DNA from: a bacterium
Lineage (GTDB): Archaea > Thermoplasmatota > Thermoplasmata > Lutacidiplasmatales > UBA184
Direction of reading: 5' to 3'
Assembly (NCBI GenBank): GCA_027309555.1
Contig: DAIDCO010000015.1
Coordinates: 1 to 39,886, forward strand
Length of the DNA stretch: 39,886 nt
Below, piece after piece: positions 15,875-25,425 of this stretch (the stretch's first letter is position 1; each line of letters opens with the position of its first letter). The position numbers and the translations under genes are program-made. Under the pieces are notes generated by a model. The model worked only from the letters and a program-made list of their open reading frames with translations. It did not search any database and was not told the origin of the DNA.

Positions 15875-17875
15875 CTAGGTCGGGGGGCCCTGAACGAACG
15901 GCTCCGCCACAACCCGGCCGTCCGGCCCGATTGAGCTCAGCGTGTGCGTCCGAGGCGCGCCGAACGGCCGGAACGCCCGGCCGTTCCCGGAGTAGAACTT
16001 CGAGAAGTACTCGACGAAGATCAGCCGCGCGCCCTGGATGCCGGGCTCGAAGACCCCGAGGATCACGTTGAACGTCTGGCCGACGAGCAGGATGACGATG
16101 CCGGCGATCACCCCGACGACCGCCCCGCCGTAGACGAGCCCGCTGCCGATCGTGTTGATCACGAGCGCGAGGATGACGCTCGCGAGCAGGATCCCGACGA
16201 GCCGAGTGTAGGACAGAATGTGGCTCACCACTTCGATGAGCCCCATCATCCCCATCTGGATCCCCTCCCCGAAGACGAGCAGTCCGAGCCCGACCGCGAG
16301 CAGGACGAGGTAGAGGTCGAAGAGCGGGTTCGAGAGGGAGTACTGCCGGTGGATGACCGCAAGGCCGAAGAACGCGACCCCGAAGGCGAAAAGGATCCCG
16401 CCGAACTTCCCAAGGACGCCCCGCCGGCGGTGGTGGAAGTACTCCTTGAGGGCCCCGAAGGCGAACCCGAGGACGACCATCCCGAGCCCGACGTACCCGG
16501 CGAAGAGGAGGAGGATGGGGACGCCCGCCTTGCTCGCCGGATCGAGGGGGGACGCGTAGCCGAAGAGGAGATGGAGCAAGTGGAAGCCGAAGAACTCGTC
16601 CCAGACGAGACCGAGTCCGATCGCGAGGGCGCAGCCGGGAAGGAGCGCGTAGGCGAGCTGCTGCATGCCTCTTGGTCCCATGATCATCTTCACGAAGTTG
16701 CGGCCGAACTTCGGAAGGAAGCGGGCGCCGGGGAAGCCCGCGATCATCCAGAGGGAGATGAGCAGGATGACGAGCCCGTAGCCCCAGTCCCCCAGCATGA
16801 ACCCGAAAAAGATGGGAAAGACGATTGCGAAGACGAGCGTGGGGTCCCACTCGGTCGCCTGCGGCAGCGAGTAGAACCGGATGAAGAACTCGAACCGGCG
16901 CACCCCTCTCGGGTTGCTCATCAAGGTCGGAGGCTCCTCAGGAGTGGGAACGTCGTAGAAGTGGACCCGTCCCGCGGTCGCCGCCGCGACGACCGAGCGC
17001 AAACGGTCCACGTCGCGCTGGGGGACCCAGGCCTCGAGCGCGAACGTCGCCCGGCTCGCACCGAGCTTCGCGAGCACCTCCGCCTTGCGGTTCTCGATCT
17101 CGAGCGCCTCGTCGATCGCGGCGACCGTCGGGTACCACGCGCCCGCGATCGTGCGCAGCCGTTCGTCGATCTCGGCTCGTCGGCGGTCGATCGCGTCCCG
17201 GCGCGCGCGCCGTTCGACGAGCTCCTCGGTCGGGGTGCCGCGCAGCGCCGGCACGGCGACCAGGCGCACCCCGTGACCCTGGGCCGCTCGGCTGAGCGCC
17301 TCCGCGCCTGCGGGGCGGGTGATGACGAGGAATCGGACGGTCTCTCCCGCCGGACCGAGGAGGAAGCGGGCGTCCGCCTCGGGGGGAAGCGCATGCTCGA
17401 CCTCGCCGAACGCATCGGCCGGGGCCTGCCCGAAGAACGTGAGGTAGTTCGCCGAGCGGAGGTACTCGAGACGCTCGGGGTAGAACGAAAGCTGCTCGAG
17501 GAGTTCGACCGTGTCCTGCGTGGCCTTCTTCTCGGTGAGCAGGCGGTCGTCCTCCCGCTTGAGCTCGCCGACCTCGGCGTCGATCGGAACCGATTCCGCG
17601 GCCCGGAAGATCTCCGAGAGCGAGTCGAACCGCCGCGGGGTCGTCATCCCGGTCCGGGGCAAGGCGCTCAGAAGTCCCCGGAACCGGAGGGTCTCGTCCC
17701 CGACGCGGCGTAAAGTCTCCGAGCCGCGCTCGGGCGCGAGTTCCGCCATCGCTTCGGGGCGGAGGGGCTCGACCTGCGCGACCCTCAGGTCGTGGAGGAC
17801 GGTGAGGACCCGCTCCTCGTCCTCCCGAAGGCCGAAGAGGCCGACCTTCGCCATCCGCACCGGACGCAGCACCAT
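15875..17875 (-). CDS. atpI: A-type ATP synthase subunit I (a-type membrane stator)
   Basis: This 666-aa subunit forms the proton channel with the c-ring. The first 330 residues are soluble with long helices (MAKVGLFGLREDEERVL, then coiled-coil segments); the membrane half begins at about 340 with the hallmark TEWDPTLVFAIVFPIFFG, then GDWGYGL, and shows about eight hydrophobic helices ending in ILSYTRLVGILLAS and GIQGARLIFVEYFSKFY. It follows atpH by 17 bases and is the last gene of the minus-strand group. Confidence 0.95.
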   Translation of the reverse strand: MVLRPVRMAKVGLFGLREDEERVLTVLHDLRVAQVEPLRPEAMAELAPERGSETLRRVGDETLRFRGLLSALPRTGMTTPRRFDSLSEIFRAAESVPIDAEVGELKREDDRLLTEKKATQDTVELLEQLSFYPERLEYLRSANYLTFFGQAPADAFGEVEHALPPEADARFLLGPAGETVRFLVITRPAGAEALSRAAQGHGVRLVAVPALRGTPTEELVERRARRDAIDRRRAEIDERLRTIAGAWYPTVAAIDEALEIENRKAEVLAKLGASRATFALEAWVPQRDVDRLRSVVAAATAGRVHFYDVPTPEEPPTLMSNPRGVRRFEFFIRFYSLPQATEWDPTLVFAIVFPIFFGFMLGDWGYGLVILLISLWMIAGFPGARFLPKFGRNFVKMIMGPRGMQQLAYALLPGCALAIGLGLVWDEFFGFHLLHLLFGYASPLDPASKAGVPILLLFAGYVGLGMVVLGFAFGALKEYFHHRRRGVLGKFGGILFAFGVAFFGLAVIHRQYSLSNPLFDLYLVLLAVGLGLLVFGEGIQMGMMGLIEVVSHILSYTRLVGILLASVILALVINTIGSGLVYGGAVVGVIAGIVILLVGQTFNVILGVFEPGIQGARLIFVEYFSKFYSGNGRAFRPFGAPRTHTLSSIGPDGRVVAEPFVQGPPT

Positions 17876-17892
17876 CGGACCCGATCCTTCCG

Positions 17893-18258
17893 TCAGTCGG
17901 TCGCGAAGCGCCCGAGGAGGACCGCGAGAAGCTCTTCTTTGCGGTCAGCCACGCCCTTCCCCGCGCCGCGAGCGACGGCCGCGGCCTCCCGCTCGCCGTC
18001 CGCAATGATCTGCCGGGCCTCGGCATCGGCCGTGGCCCGGGCCGCGTCGACGGCCCGCGCCCGTTCCGCGTCCGTCACCTCGCGGGCCGTGGCGATCGCC
18101 GTTTCGGTCTCTGAGCTCGTCCGCTTCCGCGCCGCCTCGGCCTCCCGTCGGGCCTCCGCGAGCCGTGCGTCCCACTCGTCTTCGACGGCCTTGATCCGCT
18201 TCAATGCCTCGATCGTACCGGTGTCGGCCGACCGGGGCTTTCCTTCCGAATCGTTCAT
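17893..18258 (-). CDS. atpH: A-type ATP synthase subunit H (peripheral stalk)
   Basis: A 121-aa almost entirely helical, charged protein with continuous heptad-like Ala/Glu/Arg patterns from about 15 to 100. This is typical of subunit H/G, which forms the outer stalk together with subunit E. Its ATG 18258 overlaps the stop of a newly recognised 41-codon frame (ATGA), so the two are probably coupled. In most archaeal operons H comes first, before I; here H-I follow D. Confidence 0.85.
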   Translation of the reverse strand: MNDSEGKPRSADTGTIEALKRIKAVEDEWDARLAEARREAEAARKRTSSETETAIATAREVTDAERARAVDAARATADAEARQIIADGEREAAAVARGAGKGVADRKEELLAVLLGRFATD

Positions 18259-18380
18259 CCGATCCCTCCCGCGAGCTTGAGAACGAGCAGGAGGAAGAGG
18301 GCGAGCGCGACGACCTTGATCGTGACGCTCACCGTCCAGAGCGCTGCGAACCGCGAGACCGCGTTACGCGACGGCGACAC
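18255..18380 (-). CDS. 41-aa single-helix membrane protein between atpD and atpH
   Basis: A short frame from GTG 18380 to TGA 18255 overlaps the end of atpD by 17 bases and the atpH start by four (ATGA). A ribosome-binding sequence (AGGAGG, read in the atpD tail) lies about 6 bases before the GTG. The peptide begins with a basic stretch (SPSRNAVSR) and then has one hydrophobic helix, from about residue 14 to 38 (VSVTIKVVALALFLLLVLKL), ending LAGGIG. I do not recognise it. Its place, directly after atpD, is the same as that of the poorly understood small ahaG gene in Methanosarcina operons, so an accessory ATP-synthase subunit is possible. This relies on gene position only. Confidence 0.65.
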   Translation of the reverse strand: MSPSRNAVSRFAALWTVSVTIKVVALALFLLLVLKLAGGIG

Positions 18381-19008
18381 CCGAACCCTCCTGCTCCATC
18401 TTGCGCTTGACGGCCTTCAGCATGCTGAACGCGTCGCGCTCCATCTCGTCGAAGCGGAACTTGATGTAGCGTACGATCGCATCGAGGCGGGGGATCAGGA
18501 CGTTCTCGATCGCGCTCGCCCGCCGCTTCGTCTTCTCGATCTCCTTGAGCAGCCGGCGAAGGGCGTTCTCCTTTTCCGCGATGTCGAGGACGACCTGGTA
18601 GATCCCCTGGAAGTGGCGGATCGACTCCTGGACGGACGTCGGGAGGTCGAGGAGGGCGCTCGCCTCCGTCGGGGCGTAGCCCCCCCGGTCGATGCGGGGG
18701 GTGCGCACGCCCATCACGTTCTTCGTGGAGACCGCGACCGGCCGCACGTCGGGCAGTAGCATGGAGATGTTCTCGAGCCGGGTCGGCCCCTCCATCATCT
18801 CGGCGTTGCGGATCGACTCGTAGCCACGGGCGATCCGTGCCTGGAGGTCGCCGCGCAGTCGCAGCGCCTCCCGCGAGATGGCGAAAAACTCGGCGATGAG
18901 CGCCGAGCGCTTCAGTTTGAGGAGGTTCAGTCCGCGTTTTGCGACGCCGATCCGCCGACGGGTGCGCAGGAGCTCGAGGCGAGTCGGCCGGACGTTCTCG
19001 AGCGCCAT
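18364..19008 (-). CDS. atpD: A-type ATP synthase subunit D (central rotor shaft)
   Basis: This 214-aa protein is the central shaft. It has the typical N-terminus NVRPTRLELLRTRRR followed by a long helix (LNLLKLKRSALIAEF), a short middle with GVRTPRI, and a second long helix (ENALRRLLKEIEKTKRRASAIENVLIPRL) that pairs with the first. The start is ATG 19008, preceded by AAGGAGA at good spacing; the frame before it is Ser/Pro filler. It follows atpB by 19 bases. Confidence 0.94.
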   Translation of the reverse strand: MALENVRPTRLELLRTRRRIGVAKRGLNLLKLKRSALIAEFFAISREALRLRGDLQARIARGYESIRNAEMMEGPTRLENISMLLPDVRPVAVSTKNVMGVRTPRIDRGGYAPTEASALLDLPTSVQESIRHFQGIYQVVLDIAEKENALRRLLKEIEKTKRRASAIENVLIPRLDAIVRYIKFRFDEMERDAFSMLKAVKRKMEQEGSGVAVA

Positions 19009-19027
19009 GGGGTCTCCTTTTCCCGTC

Positions 19028-20458
19028 CTAGGAGTCCGCGACGGGCGGGTGGGCGCGGAACTGCGAGATGAACTCGGGACGGATCCGCTTGAGCTCGGAG
19101 TCGGGGAAGTCGGAGAGGATGTCCCAGGCAAGCGCGAGGCTCTGGTCGATCGTCCGGTCCTCGTCCGGCCGTTGGTTGACGAACTCCTTCTCGTAGCGGT
19201 CGGCGGCTCGCAAGTAGATCCGGTCCGTGGCGCTGAGCGCCTCCTCCCCGACGATCGCCGAGAGCGCCCGCTGGTCCTTGCCGGTCGCGTACGCCGCGAA
19301 CAACTGGTCGGAGACGCCCCGGTGGTCCTCTCGCGTACGTCCCTTCCCGATCCCGAGGCTCATGAGGCGGGAGAGGCTCGGCAGGACGTCGATCGGCGGG
19401 TAGATGCCTTTGCGTTGAAGCTCGCGGCTGACGTAGACCTGGCCCTCCGTGATGTACCCTGTGAGGTCGGGGATCGGGTGGGTGACGTCGTCGGCGGGCA
19501 TCGTCAGGATCGGCAATTGCGTGATCGACCCCTTGCGGCCGTGGATCTTCCCGGCCCGCTCGTAGAGCGTCGCGAGGTCGGTGTAGAGATACCCCGGATA
19601 CCCGCGGCGCCCCGGCACCTCCTCCCGGGCGGCCGAGACCTCTCGCAATGCCTCGCAATAGCTCGTCATGTCGGTGAGGATGACGAGGACGTGCAGGTTC
19701 CTCTCGTACGCGAGAAACTCGGCGGCGGTGAGCGCCATCCGCGGCGTCACGACGCGCTCCATCGACGGGTCGGAGGAGAGGTTCAGGAACACCACGGCGC
19801 GCTCGAGCGCCCCGGTCGACTCGAACTGCCGGAGGAAGTAGTTCGCCTCTTCGCTCGTGATCCCCATGGCTGCGAAGACGATCGCGAACCCCTCGGTCGA
19901 GTCGCGAAGCTTCGCCTGCCGGACGATCTGCGCGGCGATCTGGTTGTGCGGAAGTCCCGCCGCCGAGAAGATCGGGAGCTTCTGGCCGCGGACGAGCGTG
20001 TTGTTGACATCGATGGTCGAGATCCCGGTCTGGATGAACTCGCTCGGCTCCTCGCGCGAGTACGGGTTCATCGCGTTCCCGACGATCTCGAGCCGCGTGT
20101 CGCTGACGATCTTCGGACCGCCGTCGCGAGGCTCGCCGAGCCCATTGAAGACCCGCCCGAGGAGCTCGTCCGAGACCGCGAGGGTCGCGACCTCGCCGAG
20201 GAACTTCACGCTGGTCTGCTCGATGTTGATCCCCATCGTTGGGCCGAAGACCTGGACGATCGCGAGCCCCTTGCGGGAGTCGAGCACCTGGCCCTGTCGG
20301 CGCTCGCCGTTCGGGAGGGCGATCTCGACGATCTCCCCGTAGGCGGCATTCGCGACATCGCGCACGAAGATCAGCGGGCCCGACACCCGGTCGATCGTGC
20401 GGTAGTCGACGGGGACGTCGCGGGGAGTCTTCGGGGCGTTCGCGCCTTTCGTCGCCAT
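19028..20458 (-). CDS. atpB: A-type ATP synthase subunit B (regulatory, non-catalytic)
   Basis: This 476-aa subunit alternates with subunit A in the hexameric head. It lacks a proper P-loop, as expected. Recognisable stretches are GPLIFVRDV near the start, [24 protein letters not shown] near 170, [38 protein letters not shown] near 285 and the C-terminal [23 protein letters not shown]. Its ATG 20458 directly abuts the atpA stop (20459-20461), with no spacer. Confidence 0.96.
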   Translation of the reverse strand: MATKGANAPKTPRDVPVDYRTIDRVSGPLIFVRDVANAAYGEIVEIALPNGERRQGQVLDSRKGLAIVQVFGPTMGINIEQTSVKFLGEVATLAVSDELLGRVFNGLGEPRDGGPKIVSDTRLEIVGNAMNPYSREEPSEFIQTGISTIDVNNTLVRGQKLPIFSAAGLPHNQIAAQIVRQAKLRDSTEGFAIVFAAMGITSEEANYFLRQFESTGALERAVVFLNLSSDPSMERVVTPRMALTAAEFLAYERNLHVLVILTDMTSYCEALREVSAAREEVPGRRGYPGYLYTDLATLYERAGKIHGRKGSITQLPILTMPADDVTHPIPDLTGYITEGQVYVSRELQRKGIYPPIDVLPSLSRLMSLGIGKGRTREDHRGVSDQLFAAYATGKDQRALSAIVGEEALSATDRIYLRAADRYEKEFVNQRPDEDRTIDQSLALAWDILSDFPDSELKRIRPEFISQFRAHPPVADS

Positions 20459-22213
20459 CTACGCCCCTCCGGCCGAGGCGACGGCTTCGGCCATCTCGGC
20501 CTCGAGCTGGTCGAACTGGTTCTTCAGGTCCGCCTCGGGGATCCACTTCATCCGCGAGAGCTTCGTCCGGACGGGAAGCCGCTGCAGCTGGGCGACGGTC
20601 GCGCCCTTCCCGATCGCATCCTGTTCCCGGTCGCCGAACGAGAGGATCGCGCGCAGCATGCGCAGCTGCTTCTGGATCGACGTGTAGGTATCGACCTCGT
20701 CGAACGCGCTCTGCTGCAGGTAATCCTCGCGCAGCATCCGCGCGACGTCGAGTGTCGCCTTTTCGCGCTCGGGCAGCGCGTCGACTCCGACTAGCTGCAC
20801 GATCTCTTGGAGCTCCGACTCCTTCTGGAGCGTTTCGAGGGCGCGCTGGCGCAAGGCGACGAACTCCTTCGAGAGCTCCTTGCGGTACCAGGGCTCGAGG
20901 TCGTTGAGGTAGAGGGAATAGCTCTGCAGCCAGTTGATCGAGGGGAAGTGACGCCGCGACGCGAGCGACGCATCGAGGGCCCAGAAGACGCGCGCGACCC
21001 GCAGCGTGTTCTGGCTGACGGGCTCGGAGGTATCCCCCCCCGGGGGCGAGACGGCGCCGACGACCGTCACCGAGCCGGTCCGTCCTTCGGGGGACAGGGT
21101 GATGACCCGACCGGCGCGCTCGTAGAACTCAGCGATGCGTCGGCCGAGGTAGGCGGGATATCCTTCCTCACCGGGCATCTCCTCGAGGCGGCCGGAGATC
21201 TCGCGCATCGCTTCCGCCCAGCGGCTCGTCGAGTCGGCCATCAGCGCGACGTCATAGCCCATGTCGCGGTAGTACTCGGCGATCGTGATCCCGGTGTAAA
21301 CGCTTGCCTCCCGGGCGGCGACCGGCATGTTGGAGGTGTTCGCGATCAGGATCGTCCGCTCCATGAGCGGGCGCTTCGACTTCGGGTCCTGGAGGTTGGG
21401 GAACGTCGCAAGAACCTCCGTCATCTCATTGCCGCGCTCGCCGCAGCCGACGTAGACGACGATGTCGGAATCGGCCCACTTCGCGAGCTGCTGCTGAGTG
21501 ACCGTCTTCCCGGACCCGAACGGGCCCGGGATGGCGGCCGTCCCGCCCTTCGCGACCGGAAAGAACGAGTCGATGACGCGTTGGCCGGTGATGAGCGGGA
21601 CTTGGGGCGGAAGCTTCTGGGCGACGGGCCGCGCGACGCGGACCACCCACTTCTGGGAAAGCGCGAGGGGGACGGCGCCGTTCGGTGTCGCGACCGATCC
21701 GATCGGGTCGTGGACCGTGTAGGTCCCGCTCTGAAGCTCCTTCAGGGTTCCGCGAAGTCCGGGAGGGACCATGATCTTGTGCAAGATGAGGGCGGTCTCC
21801 TGGACGGTCCCGAGAACGGCGCCCGGCGTGACTTCGCTCCCCACCTTCGCGGTCGCGGTGAACTCCCACTTCGTGGTCGGGTCGAGCGGGGGAACGGAGA
21901 AGCCTCGAGTGATGAAATCCCCGACGCTCTTCTGGATGACGTCGAGCGGGCGCTGGACGCCGTCGTAGATGGACTTGAGGAGCCCCGGCCCGAGCTCGAC
22001 GCTCAGCGCTTGACCGGTGTTCTCGACGGGGTCCCCAGGGCGGATGCCCGTGGTGTCTTCGTAGACCTGAACGGTCGCCGTGCCGGCGACGAGGCGGATG
22101 ATCTCTCCCACGAGGCCGAGCGCGCCGACGCGCACGACGTCGTACATCTTGGCATTCGTGAGGCCTTCGGCGATAACCACCGGACCGGAAACCCGCGCGA
22201 TGACCCCTGCCAT
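20459..22213 (-). CDS. atpA: A-type ATP synthase subunit A (catalytic)
   Basis: This 584-aa catalytic subunit has the P-loop GPFGSGKT (about residues 228-235), the [15 protein letters not shown] segment with the catalytic Glu region near 258-272, and [21 protein letters not shown] near 345. The family-specific insertion between residues 120 and 190 is present. Length is standard, so there is no intein in the P-loop, which is a common insertion site in archaeal atpA. It follows atpF by 9 bases. Confidence 0.97.
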   Translation of the reverse strand: MAGVIARVSGPVVIAEGLTNAKMYDVVRVGALGLVGEIIRLVAGTATVQVYEDTTGIRPGDPVENTGQALSVELGPGLLKSIYDGVQRPLDVIQKSVGDFITRGFSVPPLDPTTKWEFTATAKVGSEVTPGAVLGTVQETALILHKIMVPPGLRGTLKELQSGTYTVHDPIGSVATPNGAVPLALSQKWVVRVARPVAQKLPPQVPLITGQRVIDSFFPVAKGGTAAIPGPFGSGKTVTQQQLAKWADSDIVVYVGCGERGNEMTEVLATFPNLQDPKSKRPLMERTILIANTSNMPVAAREASVYTGITIAEYYRDMGYDVALMADSTSRWAEAMREISGRLEEMPGEEGYPAYLGRRIAEFYERAGRVITLSPEGRTGSVTVVGAVSPPGGDTSEPVSQNTLRVARVFWALDASLASRRHFPSINWLQSYSLYLNDLEPWYRKELSKEFVALRQRALETLQKESELQEIVQLVGVDALPEREKATLDVARMLREDYLQQSAFDEVDTYTSIQKQLRMLRAILSFGDREQDAIGKGATVAQLQRLPVRTKLSRMKWIPEADLKNQFDQLEAEMAEAVASAGGA

Positions 22214-22222
22214 CTTCCTCTC

Positions 22223-22561
22223 CTACGTCGGAACCTGAAGCGTGACCCCGAGAACCCGCTTCGCGAGCGCGTTGATGCTCTCGACCTCAAACTCGCCGGT
22301 CGGCGTCGGGACGAAGACCGTCAGCGGTTCGAGGGAGGCGTCGGCGTTCGCGCGCTGGGCCTCGGAGAGGGAGGCACGGACCGACTGGCTCGCGATGACG
22401 AGGCTGTACTGTCCCTCGTTCATCACCCGTTGGAACTCCTCGACGGAGTTCTCGGGGGTCACTTCGATGACATTCTTGAGCCCGATCAGGCGGAATCCGA
22501 TGGCGAGCTCACGCTCGCCGAGCACGACGGTGGGTCCCGGTTCCTGTGGGGTCTCGGGCAC
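22223..22561 (-). CDS. atpF: A-type ATP synthase subunit F (central stalk)
   Basis: This 112-aa protein has the alpha/beta fold expected of subunit F, seen in the strands GFRLIGLKNVIEV and YSLVIASQSV with a Pro-rich C-terminal tail (LTVFVPTPTGEF). It begins with GTG 22561, and a TATA-like element at 22586-22593 is placed for a leaderless mRNA. It is the first gene of the minus-strand group F-A-B-D-x-H-I. Confidence 0.9.
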   Translation of the reverse strand: MPETPQEPGPTVVLGERELAIGFRLIGLKNVIEVTPENSVEEFQRVMNEGQYSLVIASQSVRASLSEAQRANADASLEPLTVFVPTPTGEFEVESINALAKRVLGVTLQVPT

Positions 22562-22585
22562 GGCGTTGCCCGCGGGGTTCCGGCG

Positions 22586-22593
22586 TATTTAAG
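22586..22593 (-). promoter_or_regulatory. TATA element of the atpFABD-HI operon
   Basis: The minus-strand reading CTTAAATA is centred about 28 bases before GTG 22561, so the transcript probably begins at the start codon. Confidence 0.6.
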
Positions 22594-22629
22594 AACTGCC
22601 CCGGGCGGGCGGACGTCCCGGCGACCGGG

Positions 22630-22655
22630 GAGCTCCGGCCCTCGGCCGGGAGCTC
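22630..22655 (-). terminator. Stem-loop at the end of the ferredoxin gene
   Basis: A strong hairpin, GAGCTCC-type arms on both sides of a CTC loop, overlaps the ferredoxin stop codon. The arms 22630-22640 and 22644-22655 pair with one bulge. There is no T-tract after it, so termination is only one possibility; the hairpin may protect the mRNA end. Confidence 0.35.
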
Positions 22656-22932
22656 ACTTGTAGACCGAGTTGTGGACGTGGCCCTCTTCGTCGGTGATCA
22701 GGATGCACTCGCCCTCGCACTCGAACAGGCAGGCCTCGCAGACGATGCAATCCGGGCCGTGGAGGGAGACGGACTTCTCGCCGCGGAACTGGAACTTCGC
22801 CCCGACCGCCGGGTCATCGATGAGGTCGGGCAGCTCGTCCCGCGGGCGTAGCTCGAAGACGTTGACCGGGCAGACGTCGCGGCAGTGCGAACAGCCCGTA
22901 CACTTGGCGAGGTCGATATCGACCGTGACCAT
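22654..22932 (-). CDS. 2[4Fe-4S] ferredoxin-type protein
   Basis: This 92-aa protein has two clusters: CTGCSHCRDVCP (Cys 11, 14, 17, 21) and CIVCEACLFECEGE (Cys 62, 65, 68, 72), about 40 residues apart. This is longer than in simple clostridial ferredoxins, with an insert of about 35 residues. An extra Cys lies at 76. It probably carries electrons between soluble redox enzymes, but no partner gene is adjacent. A TATA-like element lies at 22969-22976, and GGAGA precedes the ATG. It is read separately from the ATP synthase operon. Confidence 0.9.
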   Translation of the reverse strand: MVTVDIDLAKCTGCSHCRDVCPVNVFELRPRDELPDLIDDPAVGAKFQFRGEKSVSLHGPDCIVCEACLFECEGECILITDEEGHVHNSVYK

Positions 22933-22968
22933 CGCGCTTCTCCGTCCGCGAAATCCACCAGCGTCCCC

Positions 22969-22976
22969 TATTTAGG
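22969..22976 (-). promoter_or_regulatory. TATA-like element for the ferredoxin gene
   Basis: The minus-strand reading CCTAAATA lies 37-44 bases before ATG 22932; a GGAGA sequence follows close to the start codon. Confidence 0.5.
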
Positions 22977-23150
22977 ATTGCGAACCACGCTACCGGCCGT
23001 GGCCTCGCGGGCGCGAAAGGACCTCACCTCCCTGCCTTGGGCGGGGAGCCGACTCCCGCCCGACGGGACAAACCTCTTTGAGCCGGACGTGTCGCTGGGC
23101 CGGCGGGGAACGAATTCCTCGAGGGGGTAGCTCCGATTCCGATCGCGCTC

Positions 23151-24449
23151 GTGTGGGACGCCGCTTTTCTGGCCGGCCTCGTGCCGGTCGTTTTCCTGCT
23201 GGTCAATGCGCTCCTCTCCCGCCGACGGGCGTCGGGGGGACGGGTTCGCGCACTCCCTCCGAAGGAGGTCACGATCGTCATCCCCGTTCACGCCGAGCGG
23301 CCGGAACGATTCGAGGAGTGCCTCCGCTCGGCCGTTCGCCAGGGCAGCCGTGTGGTGGTGGTCGGCGACGGCTGCGAGGAACCGTATCGTTCCCTCGCGC
23401 GCCAGGCGGCGGCCGAGTTCATCCACCTGCCCGAGCAGGGAGGGAAGAAGCGAGCATTGGCCGCCGGACTACGCGAGGTGACGACTCCGTTCGTCCTCTT
23501 CGTCGACAGCGACACCGAGCTCCCCGAGCACGCCGTCCGGGACCTGTCGACGTACTTCGAAGCCGGGGTCGGCGGCGTGGGGGCGAACCTCTTCGTCCGG
23601 GCCAGCGGCTCTCCCGCGGCCCGGGCCGCCGAGTTCGTCGAGCGGGCGCGGGAGGTCGTGCTGCGGGCGATGTCCTCGCGGGGGAACGTTCTCTACCTCG
23701 ACGGTGCGTGCATGATGTTCCGCACCGAAGTGGTTCGTCCGTACGTCCTATCGGACGAATTCCAGCGCCTCACCGTCCTCGGCCGCCCGACCCGGCTCGG
23801 GGACGACTGGCAGCTCACCGACTATGTCCTCCGCCAGGGTCTGCGCACGGTGAAAGCGTATCCCGTCGCGGTCGTGACCGAGCGGCCCGAGACCCTGGCC
23901 GACTTCGTCCGGCAGAACGTCCGCTGGTCCCGCTCGGGCTGGATCCGCGTCGGCCGCTACCTGCGCGGCGAGGGTCCGCAGAACCCGGGGCTGTTCTACC
24001 GTTTCGAGCTGGTGGGAACCTACGCGCTCCCCCTTTTGGCCCTCGCGCTCGGCATCGTACGGCTGCCGGCCTACCTGCACATGGTCGAGCGGTTCCTGGA
24101 CCCCTTTACCGACGCCGTCATGGGGCTGGTCCCGTCGTCGCCCGTCTTCCATGTCTCCCCGCTTGTGCGAGCCTTCTTCTCCGTACAGGTCGCGGTGGGC
24201 GGGCTCGCCGCGGGCGCGTTCGGATGGGCGGTGGCTCGTCGGCTTCCGCCCGGTGACCGCGCCCGGACGCTGGCCTGGGGGATGCTGGGGTCGGTGCTCC
24301 TCCTTCCCACGACGATCTACGCCCTCCTCACGTTCTGGCGTTCCCCGGTCTGGCGCGGTTCCGCTCGGGGGCGATCGGACGGGTCGATCGTGCCGACCTC
24401 GGCGCTTCCTCCGGGCCCCGCCGGAAGGTCGCCGCTGCTGCCGCGCTGA
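23151..24449 (+). CDS. Membrane glycosyltransferase family 2, processive synthase type
   Basis: This 432-aa protein has an N-terminal helix (about 5-20), a GT2 catalytic domain and several C-terminal helices. Hallmarks of hyaluronan/chitin/cellulose synthase-like enzymes are VVVVGDGCEE near 73, the metal site FVDSDTE at about 117-122, the catalytic GDDWQLTDY near 217 and QNVRW at about 254-258 followed by SRSGW. The likely role is extension of a beta-linked surface polysaccharide with export through its own membrane part; the sugar is unknown. GTG 23151 is the best start, since the membrane helix follows directly. Confidence 0.88.
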   Translation: MWDAAFLAGLVPVVFLLVNALLSRRRASGGRVRALPPKEVTIVIPVHAERPERFEECLRSAVRQGSRVVVVGDGCEEPYRSLARQAAAEFIHLPEQGGKKRALAAGLREVTTPFVLFVDSDTELPEHAVRDLSTYFEAGVGGVGANLFVRASGSPAARAAEFVERAREVVLRAMSSRGNVLYLDGACMMFRTEVVRPYVLSDEFQRLTVLGRPTRLGDDWQLTDYVLRQGLRTVKAYPVAVVTERPETLADFVRQNVRWSRSGWIRVGRYLRGEGPQNPGLFYRFELVGTYALPLLALALGIVRLPAYLHMVERFLDPFTDAVMGLVPSSPVFHVSPLVRAFFSVQVAVGGLAAGAFGWAVARRLPPGDRARTLAWGMLGSVLLLPTTIYALLTFWRSPVWRGSARGRSDGSIVPTSALPPGPAGRSPLLPR

Positions 24450-24518
24450 TCTCCGCGGGACCCACCCGAGCCGGGAGGAGCCGTTAACCGGCCCCGGGCC
24501 CTGGGGCGGTGGCAGGCC

Positions 24519-25307
24519 GTGAGCGATATCCTGCTCGGGACCAGCGGTTGGGATTACTCGGAGTGGCTCGGCCGCGTCTATCCCCCGCGCGGGGTCTCTG
24601 ACCGCCTGGCCTACTACGCCAAGCTGTTCCCGATCGTCGAGGTCAACTCGACGTTCTACCGGCTCCCGCCCCCGTCCGTCGCCGCCTCGTGGGTGCGTCG
24701 GACACCCGCCCGGTTCCGGTTCGCCGCGAAGTTCCCGCAGACGATCACCCACGATCTTCGCCTCGTCGGGACCGACGAAGAGCTCACCCGCTTCCTCGCG
24801 GTGCTCCGTCCGATCCGCGAGGCCGGCAAGTTCGTCGCCGCGCTCCTACAGCTCCCGCCGTCGCTCCCGTTCGAAGCGGCGACCGTGCGCCGGTTCTACG
24901 AGACGCTCCCCCGCGACCTTCCGGTCGCGGTCGAGTTCCGGGAGCGCTCGTGGCTCGTCCGAGAGTCGTACGCGCTCCTGCGGGAGTTCGGGCTCGCCCA
25001 CGTGATCGTCGACGGGCCCCACCTTCCGATCGCACTCGAGGTGACGGCCCCGTTCGCGTACGTCCGCTGGCACGGCCACGGAAGCCCGCTCTGGTACGAC
25101 TACCTGTATGGCCCTGCGGAGCTCTTCGCCTGGGTCCCGCGGGTCCGCACCCTCACCGAGCACGTCACGACCGTCTACGGGTTCTTCAACAACCACTTCC
25201 GCGGGGACGCTGCCGTGAACTGCCGCACGCTCTCGGAGGAGCTCGGGCTCCCGCTGCCGGCCGGAAGCGGGCGGCTCGACGCACCCGAACCCGCGCGGAA
25301 ACCGTAG
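24519..25307 (+). CDS. DUF72 family protein (TIM-barrel type, 262 aa)
   Basis: The protein matches the DUF72 family: LLGTSGWDYSEWLGRVYPP at the start, then YYAKLFPIVEVNSTFYRLP, FAAKFPQTITHD, VAVEFRERSW, AYVRWHGHG and the C-terminal VYGFFNNHFRGDAAVNC. Families of this type fold as a TIM barrel with unknown activity. Length is typical. It begins with GTG 24519, 69 bases after the glycosyltransferase gene, and may share its transcript. Confidence 0.9.
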   Translation: MSDILLGTSGWDYSEWLGRVYPPRGVSDRLAYYAKLFPIVEVNSTFYRLPPPSVAASWVRRTPARFRFAAKFPQTITHDLRLVGTDEELTRFLAVLRPIREAGKFVAALLQLPPSLPFEAATVRRFYETLPRDLPVAVEFRERSWLVRESYALLREFGLAHVIVDGPHLPIALEVTAPFAYVRWHGHGSPLWYDYLYGPAELFAWVPRVRTLTEHVTTVYGFFNNHFRGDAAVNCRTLSEELGLPLPAGSGRLDAPEPARKP

Positions 25308-25375
25308 CCGCCCTCTCCCTCCTCCCAGGGGCTCGACGGGGGGTCGGCTCGGGCCGGGGATCTGCGAAGGACCCC

Positions 25376-25395
25376 GCCGGGCCCCGCGGAGATCC
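25376..25395 (+). repeat. 20-base exact repeat, copy 1
   Basis: GCCGGGCCCCGCGGAGATCC occurs here and at 26621-26640, in the same orientation. A 17-of-20 match lies at about 28864-28883. The latter two copies lie within a homologous coding segment. Here the similarity does not extend further. Confidence 0.6.
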
Positions 25396-25425
25396 GTGCG
25401 GAACCGCTACAGCGGTTATCGCTGG

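Noticed and set aside
20459-22213. An intein in atpA
   Set aside because: Length and continuous family motifs are normal; no splicing blocks.
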